NCBI RefSeq assembly: GCF_000283155.1
Contig: NW_004454216.1
Location: forward strand, 9,874,490-9,938,489
Direction of reading: 5' to 3'
From: Ceratotherium simum simum
Lineage: Eukaryota; Chordata; Mammalia; Perissodactyla; Rhinocerotidae
DNA: 64,000 bases
The notes under the pieces are model-generated. The model did not search any database. It had not been told where the DNA came from and was given only the letters and a program-made list of their open reading frames with translations. The translations under genes were made by a program, and so were the position numbers. Of this stretch, positions 33,966 through 43,849 are shown piece by piece (positions within the stretch are counted from its first letter, which is position 1; every line of letters begins with the position of its first letter).

Positions 33966-34219
33966 TTTTTTATTTTTTTATTTTTTGTGAGGAAGATCAG
34001 CCTTGAGCTAACATCCATGCCAATCCTCCTCTTTTTTGCTGAGGAGGATTGGCCTTGGGCTAACATCCGTGACCATCTTCCTCTACTTTATATGGGACGC
34101 TGCCATAGCATGGCTTGACAAGCGGTGTGTCAGTCCACACCGGGGATCTGAACCTGCGAACCCTCGGGCTGCTGAAGCGAAGCGCATGCACTTAAGCACT
34201 GCGCCACGGGGCCGGCCCC
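33966..34219 (-). mobile_element. ERE SINE
   Basis: In + orientation: agatcagccttgagctaaca, gctgaggaggattggccttg, gacgctgccatagcatggct, and ends gcgccacggggccggcccc. It is one of the best-preserved heads in the window. TSD taatgtggaatttta / taatgtgaaatttta (14 of 15) is at 33951-33965 and 34220-34234. Confidence 0.94.
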
Positions 34220-34234
34220 TAATGTGAAATTTTA

Positions 34235-34692
34235 AACAGGAATGTGCATACTTTAAATTTTATGTTACATCTATATGTGTTTATATAAACATACATAATT
34301 CATATACAAGTGTATGAAGATGTTTGTGTGTGTGTGAGTTTTCCATTTCGATAATCTACTTTTTTGAAGAAGTAACTCATGTCTTTGGTTGAGTGATGTC
34401 TCTGTTTTAAAGAATACAGTTTGTGTTTTCGTAATGGGATTCTTGTCCCAGAAATTGATAGAATGTATTTGAAGCTGTTGTAGCACTTACATAGTTCTGG
34501 AGCACATTTAAACATATTTTTCTATATTTGAGATTGTAGAAGTTTCTTTTGATATGTGTACTATTTTATTAAGGCGTACTATGGTGATTTCTTTTAAATA
34601 TTTATAAGAGAATTACTTATTTTAGCTTGTAAGGAAACAATGCTTCACACAGCAATTTGAGAGTTTTTCTGGGCAGATCAGGTGAACAAAAT
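34235..34692. other. Unassigned sequence
   Basis: No feature recognised apart from a short (gt)n at 34322-34334. Confidence 0.4.
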
Positions 34693-34705
34693 GCAAAATC
34701 TTTAG

Positions 34706-34883
34706 GGGGTTGGCCCCATGGCCTAGTGGTTAAGTTCAGTGCACTCCGCTTTGGCAGCCCGGGTTTGGTTCCTGGGTGTGGACCTACACCACTCATCCAT
34801 GCTGTGGCGGTGACGCACATACAAAATAGAGGAAGATTGGCACAGGTGTTAGCTCAGGGTGAATCTTCCTCAGCAAAAAAAAA
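34706..34883 (+). mobile_element. ERE SINE, short form
   Basis: Head gttggccccatggcctagtg, middle gctgtggcggtgacgcacat, one tail block gttagctcagggtgaatctt, A-rich end. TSD gcaaaatctttag / gcaaaatttttag (12 of 13) is at 34693-34705 and 34884-34896. Confidence 0.92.
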
Positions 34884-34896
34884 GCAAAATTTTTAG

Positions 34897-35319
34897 TGTT
34901 AATACAACTCTTGTTGAAAATATTTTAATATAAAAACTGCATCTTACCTATGTAGAATTGTTGGGGAAATACAGGGGCCCAGCTCTTGCTTGTGTCTTCA
35001 AATACTAGACCAATTCTCTGTTCTTTTTCCTTGCTTCTTAACATCCCTAGACCTACCACCTCTTCCCCCTTTCTTGTTAAAACTCTCGCTATGTAATCTG
35101 TTTCTTCAGGGTTGTTTTTACTCGTGATTGCTGGTGAATGTTGGCCGGTACCCTAACTTGTTCAATTCTATAGAAAACAAACATTCAGACCCTTTCCCCT
35201 TTAAGACTTTGGCCACAAATCTTCCCTCAAAGAAAAGCTTTGGGCAAAGCAGAACCCTGGAGTGGGACCCTTGGGGCATTTTCCCTCTAGCTCTTTATAG
35301 TGTAGGTAGTAATTAACTA
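34897..35319. other. Unassigned sequence
   Basis: No recognised repeat; short frames without motif. Confidence 0.4.
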
Positions 35320-35480
35320 CACTTTATCTTACTTGCTTGTCACAATGGGGAGGTGATTATTTTCCTCCACTTTACAGATGAGGAAAAGACAGCAAAGATA
35401 GGCAATTGATTTGCCCATTAATCTCTCAAATATTAGAACTTAAACCCAGTTCTCTGACTCTTAAGTCTGAAACTAATTGA
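35320..35480 (-). mobile_element. MIR SINE, antisense
   Basis: The antisense MIR core is clear: cctccactttacagatgagg, 'gataggcaattgatttgccc', 'agaacttaaacccagttctc', tgactcttaagtctg. It corresponds to the conserved MIR centre read on the complement. Confidence 0.68.
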
Positions 35481-36569
35481 TATATACATATATTTGCTTT
35501 TTTGTGTAATTTGGGATCTATTCCTTTGAAGTGTAATCTGTGTTTCCAAGCAGTACATAATATTTTCCAGGCTTCAGGAGAATGCCGGAAGCACAGCCAC
35601 TATGGGAAGCTTGTGTCTGGTCACGTGATTTCCTATCTGTATAATCATCCCTAAAACTCTGGGTGAGCAAAATGTTAGATTTCAGAGAAAGTTTGGATTA
35701 GGTGCAGGCTGGGAAAGAGAGAGAGCACACAGAAATATAGCTGAGGTCAGTGGACAGAAACCTCCCTACAGGACACAGGTTGAGAGTTAGGGAGCGCTGG
35801 CTAGCAATAGCTCCTGCCATTTCATCCCTTGGTAAGTCTGCTCTGGGCTCCGAAAATAGAAAATTGTAAACAGTACGTGGGGCCTGAAGAGATGTACTTA
35901 ATCAAAGTACAGTGCCAGCCCGGACCGCAGAACAAGGCCTGGTCTCCCTGAAACACATCGAGCTTTAACCCTCTTCTGCATTTGTGTTTCCTGGCAGCAT
36001 GTGGGCAGCGACCATGGGGACAGCAGCATTGTCAGAGGAGCTTTCCTAAGAGCAGGGAAGAGGGCTGGGGTTAGGGGGTCAGGCAAGGCTAGATTCTCCA
36101 TGACATCCCCTCTCCAAGATCAAGACCATTCTTCTGTCATCGCCCACAAACTGATCTCAGAAAGTCTCAGTTAATGCATTTTAACTTGCAAGCATTTACA
36201 CCAAATGTTTACTATTCATGGCAATCATAATGCAACACAACAACCAACAATTTCATATATCCTTAAAAATGGACCATAAAATTTGCATATCATGTTCCCA
36301 CATTGTAATGGCACTGCGTGTGATGAATTTATTAAATAATTATTACTCCTACTGGGTTTTCAGTGTTTCTTAAAGCAATATCTGGACCCACCTAGTAATT
36401 CCTAAGTGCTTCTTGGTTCATAGAAGTTACTTTTTCTTCTGCAATATTATAAAATATAAAAATAAAAAGAGATACAAATTATAATTAATAAAGGTAAAAA
36501 AATCAAATAAAAACTAATTTTAAAAAGTTAAAAAAAATGCTCCCATTCCATGGCTCAGTGGTCATCTGG
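35481..36569. other. Unassigned 1.1-kb stretch
   Basis: No repeat recognised. 35880-36130 is less A+T-rich than its neighbours, with no convincing coding frame. An A-rich patch spans 36440-36540. Confidence 0.42.
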
Positions 36570-37085
36570 TTGGTATGTTAACTGTGTCTTTCATTTTCTG
36601 CATTCTGATGCTTTGATATCTGGGACCTGGGAGGGACTGCCCTGCACTCCCGGGTTAGCCAATAGCTAGAGATAGGTAAACAACTCCACTGTAAGTGCGT
36701 GTTTCACATACAAACTAACAAATCCCGAGTCCACATCCCAACCACCTCCTTTGTGGACTTGTCACACTCTAGGCCACTGGCCATCTGCTCCAGTCACCCC
36801 AGGTACCAGACAGCTAGGGGCAATCTGCTGAAATTACTTAACTAGCAATTCTAAGCCTGCTTACCCTGCCTCACCCCTTCTTTCCCATGGAAACCACAAT
36901 AAAAGCTCTTGCCCACAGTTCTTCCCTCTCCCTCTGCCTCCCGACTGACCCTGATGCTTCCCCAGGTGGCCCCCCATGGCATAGTGTGCCCCCTCCTCTT
37001 GGGAACTGTGAGCAACAAATTATCTTTTCAATGGCAATCATCTCCTTATCTGTTGGCTTTACTATAACTCAAATTTTCTATTAAG
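36570..37085 (+). mobile_element. Probable ERV solo LTR with polyadenylation signal
   Basis: It has LTR architecture: 'gggacctgggagggactgcc', 'gtaaacaactccactgtaag', 'ccatggaaaccacaataaaa' with AATAAA at 36898-36903, then 'ctgatgcttccccaggtggc', 'gggaactgtgagcaacaaat' and a C/T-rich U5-like end. It resembles mammalian ERV1 LTRs but I do not assign a family. No TSD was resolved and no internal region is attached. Confidence 0.5.
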
Positions 37086-37879
37086 ACACTCTATTTTAAA
37101 ACAGTTGGCAATGTAAAGAACTGGTACTGTGCTCTGGTCCCCACTTTGTGTCCTATATCAAGTGCTTAGGTCCTTGACTCTCTCCTCACTCTGGTGTCTG
37201 AATCTATTATTATGTTTCTTTCTGGGACCAAAATTCTCCAATGGTGGGTAATTGTCTCACTTCATCCATGCAAGAGAAGAGAATGAACAGGATGTGCACT
37301 GTGTCTCCTTCATAGTGCCATCAACAGAAGTCTCTTAAGGAATTTCAGAGAGCTTTGTGCCTCTAATGACTGATGACTGAAAATTAATGAATATTAACCA
37401 TCACTAACAAAAACTGATATCAAATATTGGTATTTAGAAGAAATTTCATGCCAGTAAGGAAAATACTGGAGTGAAGAAATCAAGTCAGGGGCCTACTTAC
37501 TCATCAGATGATTCAAAGTGGGGCTTGGCTTACAAGAAATAGGAAAAAATGAGCTTGGTGACTAGAACCAGGATAGAAGACCAGAGAAGAAAAGCAGTAT
37601 GTCAACTTTGAAGAAGAGCTACTTCACCATGGGTGAAGCTGTTCTTATATTTGCCCTTTGTTGAGATAACCTTGGTTCCAAAATACTAGGTGGGGCTATG
37701 CTTAAAGGAGTGGATAAAAAACACCAGTGAGAAGATTGAGAAAAAGAAAAGATTTATGAAGATGTAGTGAAATTGATCAGCATAATTAACTTGAGAGGCA
37801 AAACACTTATTCCAAAGACGTTGCCAATGGGCTCAAATATTGTCCCTCAAATTACCAGCAACCTGAACAAGACATGTTG
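37086..37879. other. Unassigned sequence
   Basis: No recognised repeat or coding signal. Confidence 0.42.
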
Positions 37880-38235
37880 CCTAAACTCTCCAAGCCTCAG
37901 TTGTCTGATCTGGAAAAATGATATAATAATTCCTTGCACACACAGTTTTGGTCAAGGTTACAAAAAATTAAGAGAGATTAAAGGAGATAACCTATGAAAC
38001 CAGATGCCACAGTGTTGCTTGGGCAGTAGGTACTCAATAAATGTTTCCTTTCTTTTTATCCTGATTATACTAACTAGCTGTATGACAATGAATAAATTAC
38101 TTGATCTCTGTGCCTCACTTAATAGATAATAATAGATACCCACTTCATAGTTTGTTGTGAGGATTAAATGAGGTAATACATGTAAGTTTGCTTTAAAAAT
38201 ACCTGTCGTAGGTATTAAATAATGTTAACTATATA
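37880..38235 (+). mobile_element. Two adjacent MIR SINE copies
   Basis: First copy (about 37880-38055): 'ctccaagcctcagttgtctg', 'agtaggtactcaataaatgt'. Second (about 38058-38235): aactagctgtatgacaatga, 'cttgatctctgtgcctcact', 'gttgtgaggattaaatgagg'. Both are on the + strand and diverged, and the division between them is approximate. Confidence 0.6.
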
Positions 38236-38726
38236 TTTATTTCCTTCTTTTAGAATAGCCTCAGGAAATTATGGTACATTCTTTTTATAAAACTGAATGG
38301 TTATGCTTAGAAGTGGACCTGAATTTTTCGTAGGTAGACAAATGTTACTATAAAATAATGTCTTACACATTTGTATGGTTTATAAACAACTGTTAAACTG
38401 GGAGATAAAAATGCTGATACTAAGAAAGGGATAACTGTAGACATAAGTCTAATGGGATAATAGATCCCAGTAGATTCTTATACCACAAAAATATGTAACT
38501 TGGAAGATGAAACGGTCAGAATGTTTAAAGAAGAGAGTTTAGGTTAATGGTCAAGTTTTTATTATGATAAAACATGAGAGAAAAGGACTAACGTTGATCA
38601 AGGCTCAGATTTTGGAGGCCGGAAGAATTCTTGTGACTCTCTTCCCAGGGTGCACGTGCAGGGAGGGAGGGAGGATAAGGGCAGTCAAACAATGAGGGGA
38701 AGACACGGGGCTCCTTGTATTTCTCC
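38236..38726. other. Unassigned sequence
   Basis: No recognised repeat. A gagggagggagg-type purine tract is at about 38659-38672. Confidence 0.4.
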
Positions 38727-39188
38727 AGTACAGCTTGCTAAGGCTGCCATAATAAAGTACCACAAGTTATTGTCTCATAGTTCTGAAGGCTGGAAGTCCC
38801 AATGTCAAGGTGTCAGCAGGGTGGGTTACTTCCGACTGTTGTCAGAGAAAGTCTGTTTCATGTTAGTCTGTTTCATGTCTCTCGCCTAACTTCTGGCAGT
38901 TGCTGGCAATCTTTGGTGTTCCTTGGCTTGTAGAATCATTTCTCTGCTTCATCTTCAATCTCTGCCTTCATCTTCAAATGTGTTCTCCCTGTGTTCATGT
39001 CTCTGTGTCTGAATTCCCCTTTTAATAAGGAATCTGGTCATATTGGATTAAGGCCCATTCTAATAACTTCTTCTTAATTAATTATATCTGCAACAATCCT
39101 ATTTCCAAATAAGGTCAAATTCTGAGGCACTGGGGGCGTTAGGACTTCAACATATGAATTTTTGGGGGACACGATTCAATCCATAACA
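38727..39188 (-). mobile_element. MLT1-like solo LTR
   Basis: In + orientation: cagcttgctaaggctgccat, ggctggaagtcccaatgtca, 'tcatattggattaaggccca', tttccaaataaggtcaaatt, tctgaggcactgggggcgtt, ending cgattcaatccataaca. On the complement it begins tgttatggattgaatcgtg. It is longer and more diverged than the related LTRs at 2.9 and 17.3 kb. The 5-bp flanks do not match convincingly. Confidence 0.75.
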
Positions 39189-39564
39189 CCTCTGTTTAGG
39201 GCAAATTGTCAAAAGTGGTCCTGGGGGTGACTAGAATCTGGAAATTAGGCAAGAGAAGAGTGTAAGACCTCCTAGCAGGAACCAAATGAAAGTCAACGCT
39301 TATAGAAGACCTGCATGCATTCTTACCTCCCTGGCTTGGTGTATACCATCCTCTCACCTAGAAAATCCTTTGTTTTTTCCTTTGTCCAAGTCCTGTCCTT
39401 TAAAGCTGAAATCAATTTCCACCTTCTCCATGAAGACTTCTTTGAGAATATCAGCCCTTTTGTTATTTCTACCACCTCTAAATTCTTACAGCTCTGTTGT
39501 TAGGAAAACTGACTTGTTACTTTATGCCTGCAAACCTATATGGTTGAACCATATGAAATTGATG
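39189..39564 (+). mobile_element. Possible L2-like fragment
   Basis: 39300-39520 (tacctccctggcttggtgta, gtccaagtcctgtcctttaa, 'ccatgaagacttctttgaga') resembles L2 coding-strand sequence, but the match is weak. The rest is unassigned. Confidence 0.33.
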
Positions 39565-39580
39565 ATATTCAACCATTTTT

Positions 39581-39828
39581 TTGTTTTTGTGAGGGAGATC
39601 AGCCCTGAGCTAACATCCGATGCCAATCCTCCTCTTTTTTTGCTGAGGAAGACTGGCCCTGGGGTAACATCTGTTCCCATCTTCCTCCACTTTTTTTATA
39701 TGGGACGCCGCCATAGCATGGCTTTGACAAGCGGTGCATCGGTGCACGCCCGGGATCTGAACGCATGAACCTCAGGCTGCCGAAGCAGAGCGCGTGCACC
39801 CAACTGCTTGCGCCTCTGGGCCGGCCCC
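39581..39828 (-). mobile_element. ERE SINE
   Basis: In + orientation: agatcagccctgagctaaca, gctgaggaagactggccctg, gacgccgccatagcatggct, cacgcccgggatctgaacgc, ending ctctgggccggcccc. TSD atattcaaccattttt / atattcaatcattttt (15 of 16) is at 39565-39580 and 39829-39844. Confidence 0.94.
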
Positions 39829-39889
39829 ATATTCAATCATTTTTCACCAACAAAAATTGCAATTTTATGTTTCAACCTAATATTTGCAT

Positions 39890-40190
39890 TACTGTAGTTA
39901 AGAGTCTGGGACTCTAAACTTACAGTCTTTGCCAAATAATAGATCTGAGACCCAGTCCCAAGACTGGGATCCAGTACTTGGGCAAAGCATCTAACAGTCT
40001 ATGCCTCAGTTTTCTTATCTGTAAAATGGGATGATAATATTACCAATCTCATAGAGCTGCTGGAAAGATTAATGAACTAATATATATATATATAAAAACA
40101 TATATATACACATATGTTTATGACAGTACTGTAACTGTGCTACGACACTCCATAATTGTTAGCTATTATTGTTATTATCATTGTTTATTT
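39890..40190 (+). mobile_element. MIR SINE
   Basis: Landmarks: 'gggcaaagcatctaacagtc', tatgcctcagttttcttatc, tgtaaaatgggatgataata, 'agctgctggaaagattaatg', then a (ta)n expansion, then 'ttgttagctattattgttat'. Well-recognisable MIR 3' half. Confidence 0.7.
40079..40118. repeat. (TA)n microsatellite inside MIR
   Basis: An interrupted run of ta dinucleotides (tatatatatatata, then catatatataca). Probably polymorphic. Confidence 0.85.
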
Positions 40191-40927
40191 AAGATTCATG
40201 TTTCATATAGCACAGGGTTTTTAGTATTGTAGACATTTATAAATATTTGTAGAAAGAATGACTGAATGAGTGAATATATAATATCTTCTCAATTACATAT
40301 ACTCTAATACAAAGCAATACAGATAATAAATGCTTCATGATGATTATTAATGATTAATAATTCATTATATTAATAATTGGAAAGATGAACTCAAAATGCA
40401 GCTGTGCATAAATTATAACCCCCCCCCATAATTTAATTCTGAGTTGTTTTTCTTCGTGTTAAAACTTTTCAAGCAAAGTTTTAATCACTATAAATAAAAT
40501 TATGCTCTGGATTGCAATCTAGATTAACCAGCCTGTCAGGTGCTGGCTCTTGGCTCTCCCTGCTTTTAGATTTCTCACCTTTGGTTTTCAATCATCATGA
40601 AATGAAAGAACAAAGAAAGTCTTTAGCCAGTCACTGCCCCGTAAACTTGCTTACCTGGAGCGTTTGCAACATTCTTTGAAGTTTATTGGAGTCTTGTCAA
40701 CTGACTGTTCATCAACCCAAAACTAACTCAAGATTGGTCCCTTGACGCCTTACACTAGTATAATTCTATCCAAGAAACTATGGACCTGATTTGAGGAAAT
40801 TTGAACTTTAATTACAATATTTTAAGAACACTTCTGTGTACTTTAGAGTTGACAGGAATCAGGCTTTGGCGTCTGGAGGCCAGATGTCCGTTATTTGTTA
40901 TTACTTCCTAAAAAAAGCCTATTCAAG
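40191..40927. other. Unassigned sequence
   Basis: No repeat family recognised. Contains the C9 inverted-repeat structure at 40409-40435. Confidence 0.42.
40409..40435. repeat. Inverted repeat around a run of nine C
   Basis: taaattat (40409-40416), aa, nine C (40419-40427), then the exact complement ataattta (40428-40435). It could fold as a hairpin with a C-rich loop. A homopolymer of this length is also error-prone in assemblies. Confidence 0.75.
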
Positions 40928-40944
40928 GTATTTATCCAAAGAAC

Positions 40945-41105
40945 TTGAAAAGATCAATGCATAAAGATACATGCACCCCTGTGTTCATTGCAGCGTTATT
41001 CACAATAGCCAAGACTTGGAAGCAACCTAAGTGCCCATCGAGGGACGAATGGATAAAGAAGATGTGGTATATATACACAATGGAATACTACTCAGCCATA
41101 AGAAA
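40945..41105 (+). pseudogene. L1 ORF2p C-terminal remnant, running into the gap
   Basis: Encodes HKDTCTPVFIAALFTIAKTW, KQPKCPSRDEWIKKMWYIYT and MEYYSAI, nearly identical to the remnant at 935-1228 (TW here, IW there). The frame disappears into the run of N. Non-functional fragment. Confidence 0.88.
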
Positions 41106-41304
41106 NNNNNNNNNNNNNNNNNNNNNNNNNNNNNNNNNNNNNNNNNNNNNNNNNNNNNNNNNNNNNNNNNNNNNNNNNNNNNNNNNNNNNNNNNNNNNNN
41201 NNNNNNNNNNNNNNNNNNNNNNNNNNNNNNNNNNNNNNNNNNNNNNNNNNNNNNNNNNNNNNNNNNNNNNNNNNNNNNNNNNNNNNNNNNNNNNNNNNNN
41301 NNNN
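41106..41304. other. Assembly gap (199 N)
   Basis: An unbroken run of N inside the L1 3' end. Open frames called across it are artefacts. Confidence 0.99.
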
Positions 41305-41453
41305 GGCACATGTGTGTGGTGATGGGTTGTAATTGGTATTTGGGTGGCGAACATGATGTAATCCATGCAGAAATAGAAGTATAATGATGTACACCTGAAA
41401 TTTATACAATGTTATAAACCAATGTTACTGCAATAAACAAAAAATTAAAAAAA

Positions 41454-41759
41454 AAAAGATCTGTGCTTCTAGGAAATGGATTGCAACAGTGAGAGTAGTC
41501 CACTTGGCCTGCTTCTCGACAGAGTTAAGTATCTAAGTTCAGAAAACAGGATGGAATCCATCAGACAGCCTTTAGAGATCGCCTGGTCCGGTGTTTTCAG
41601 TTTACACATGAGAACACTGAGGACAATGATCTGCAAAGTTGACACAATAAATGTGAGAGTTGCACAAGAATTTGGGACTCCAGTGGTTACTCTGTCCCAC
41701 TTTTTGGGTGTATCTGTTTCTCAAAGGGTTAAAATAAAAGATTCAGACTTGCAATGCTG
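41454..41759 (-). mobile_element. Probable MIR, antisense, with flanking unassigned DNA
   Basis: 41570-41705 (gagatcgcctggtccggtgt, tttacacatgagaacactga, 'gggactccagtggttactct') follows antisense MIR order. Diverged. Confidence 0.45.
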
Positions 41760-42639
41760 AAAGCTCCCACGGAAAGCATATCTCTGAACTATAATTACTG
41801 GAAGATCTTTGGATCATGAAGATGAATGTGCAGTGTGAAGGACAGCACTGGGGTGATCTATAATCTAGAAAACAAATAAGGGAAGACATTTAAAAGGACT
41901 CTGGGAAACGCTGTAAAATCAAACACCATAAAAGCACTTATTCATATTTTAATGAGGTTAACATAAATCTTTTGATAGGTAGAATATAATCAAATTAAAG
42001 AGATAAAGATGACTTTATTTTGTGCTCTTTTTTTAAAATAAAACTTGGATCCAAGAATAGTAAAACACAAACGCTTTTTGTTATTAAAGCACTTCATTAG
42101 AAGAGTTCAAACTGCCAAAGAGAAACTTAATTATAGAAAATAAAGAAGTTGATAACAAATTACCATGGCACTTAAATATGTATTTCTAAATCATAAACAT
42201 TGAAAATATTCATTTAAAGGAATTTTTATTGGCAGCTAAGAACTATAGGACTATTACTCACTCTTTCCAGAAGATTTTTAATTAAATATAAACAGAAATT
42301 ACTTCTCCCTTTGTCTCTTTTAAATAGCTCTCATACTTTCATGTCTGAGAGGATGAAGGAGGCAATACTGTCCTGATATCAGATGGCAGAATGGTAGGGC
42401 ATGGGGTAGGGGTTGGGTGAGGTGAGTGATGGGAGAGCTGGAATAAAGGGCCATCAGCATATGTTTGGAGAAGACAGTCTGACTTTGTGTTAGCTGGGAG
42501 AATCCAGAGATTTGCAAAAGAGCTTGGAGTAAAATATGGACAGAAGTAGACTGCATTTCTGTTTCTGTTTAGGGGCAAGTTTTCTTTAAGCATTCTGAAA
42601 GCCTGTAGATGTGACTCATAAGCCATACCTGCCTTGGAC
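41760..42639. other. Unassigned sequence
   Basis: A+T-rich with no recognised repeat. Frames of 78 and 95 codons around 42320-42626 on the - strand show no motif. Confidence 0.42.
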
Positions 42640-43512
42640 AGTATTATGGTAAATATAAAATTTCATGTTCATCGTATAAAATTAGAAAATTCGGAAAGAC
42701 TTAAAAAAAGAAAATCCAAAATCACTTATAACTTAATCACTCAAAAATTATCTCCACTTACATTTTAGCATGTTTTCTTTGCACAATAGTATTGTGCATA
42801 AGTAGTACAATAGTACAATATCCAAACCAGGAAATTGAGATTGGTACAATCCATGTTTATAGCTCTATGTCATTCATCGCGTGTTAATTCCTGTAACCAC
42901 CACTACAGTCAAGATATAGAACTATTCCATCACCACAAAGATCTCCTTTGTGCTACCTCTTTGTAGTTACTCTTATCACCACCCCCCCAACCATGCCTAA
43001 TCTCCGACAACACTAATCTGTTTCCCATCTCTGTAATTTCTGTATTTCAAAAACATTAAATATATAGAATCATACAGTATGTGACTTTTTGAGATTGGCT
43101 TTAACTTGGTATAATAATGCCCTTGAGATCTACCCGTTGTTGTGTGTATCAACAATTCATTCCTTTTGATTGCTGAGTAGTATTCCTTGGTGTAGACATA
43201 CCGCAGTTTGTTTGTTCACTTATTGAAGGACATTTTGGTTATTTCCATTACAAAAAAAAACTGCTATGAACTATTGCATACAGGTTTTTGTGTGAAAGTG
43301 TGTTTATTTGTCTGGGATAAATATCTAGGAGTGCAATTCCTGTATTGTATGTTGAGTGTGTTTTTTTTAAAGAAACTGTCAAGTCATTTTCCAGAGTAGT
43401 TGTACCATTTACAATTCCATCAGCAAAATGTGAGAGATCCAGTTTCTCTGTCTCTTCGCCAGCATTTTGTATTGTCACAATTTAAAAATTTTACCTATTC
43501 TAAGGTGTAGAA
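42640..43512 (-). mobile_element. L1M LINE 3' end, antisense
   Basis: 42640-42800 is a 3'UTR-like module. 42890-43512 is the ORF2 tail in antisense: gaatcatacagtatgtgact, tgctgagtagtattccttgg, 'gaaggacattttggttattt', 'gtaccatttacaattccatc', 'agcattttgtattgtcacaa'. The module-plus-tail arrangement is the same as at 20980-22500. Frames broken. Confidence 0.7.
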
Positions 43513-43529
43513 ACATGTGGGAAATTTTA

Positions 43530-43658
43530 AAAAAAATGATGCTTGGGACCTACCCTAGCCTGACATTTGAATCAGAATCTCTGGAGAAATTGGACTTCTC
43601 TATCTTTAAAATCTCTTTCAGGGACTCGGATATGTAGCCAGGATTGAGAATCACTGAA
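43530..43658. mobile_element. MER5-like hAT MITE fragment
   Basis: 'gaatcagaatctctggagaa' and 'aggattgagaatcactgaac' fit a MER5-type element abutting the better copy at 43665. Short and diverged. Confidence 0.45.
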
Positions 43659-43664
43659 CTAGAG

Positions 43665-43849
43665 CAGTGGTTCTCAAAGTGCAGTCTCGGACCAGCATCA
43701 TCAGCATCACCTGGGAACCTATTAGTAATGCAAATTCTCCATCTCCTCCCTAGACCTACTGCTTCAGAAACTCTGGGGACGGGGTCCAGCAATCTGTTTT
43801 AACAAGCCCTCGGGGTGATTCTGATGCACGCTAGGTATGAGAACCTCTG
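43665..43849 (-). mobile_element. MER5A-like hAT-Charlie MITE, end to end
   Basis: Left end cagtggttctcaaagtgcag, right end whose complement is cagaggttctcatacctagc, forming terminal inverted repeats. Inside: tcatcagcatcacctgggaa, agacctactgcttcagaaac, gggtgattctgatgcacgct. The 8-bp flanks aactagag / acctataa are only partly alike. No coding capacity. Confidence 0.78.

Larger units (their letters stand above)
40928..41453 (+). mobile_element. Young L1, 5'-truncated 3' end, containing an assembly gap
   Basis: Starts in ORF2 (gtatttatccaaagaacttg), runs through tgtgttcattgcagcgttat, gaatggataaagaagatgtg and actactcagccataagaaa. After the gap it continues through the 3'UTR (aatgatgtacacctgaaatt, 'aaaccaatgttactgcaata') to a poly(A). 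It is the same subfamily as the twin-primed L1 at 685-1255, here on the + strand. Possible A-rich flanking repeats are not resolved. Confidence 0.9.

Noticed and set aside
39286..39768. 160-codon + strand ORF
   Set aside because: It runs from unassigned or L2-like sequence through the TSD into an antisense ERE. The second half is translated SINE, so the frame is an accident of insertion.
41027..41409. Five overlapping ORFs of 92-125 codons
   Set aside because: Most of their codons are N from the assembly gap. Only the L1 ORF2 C-terminal residues at 40945-41105 are real, and those are a transposon remnant.
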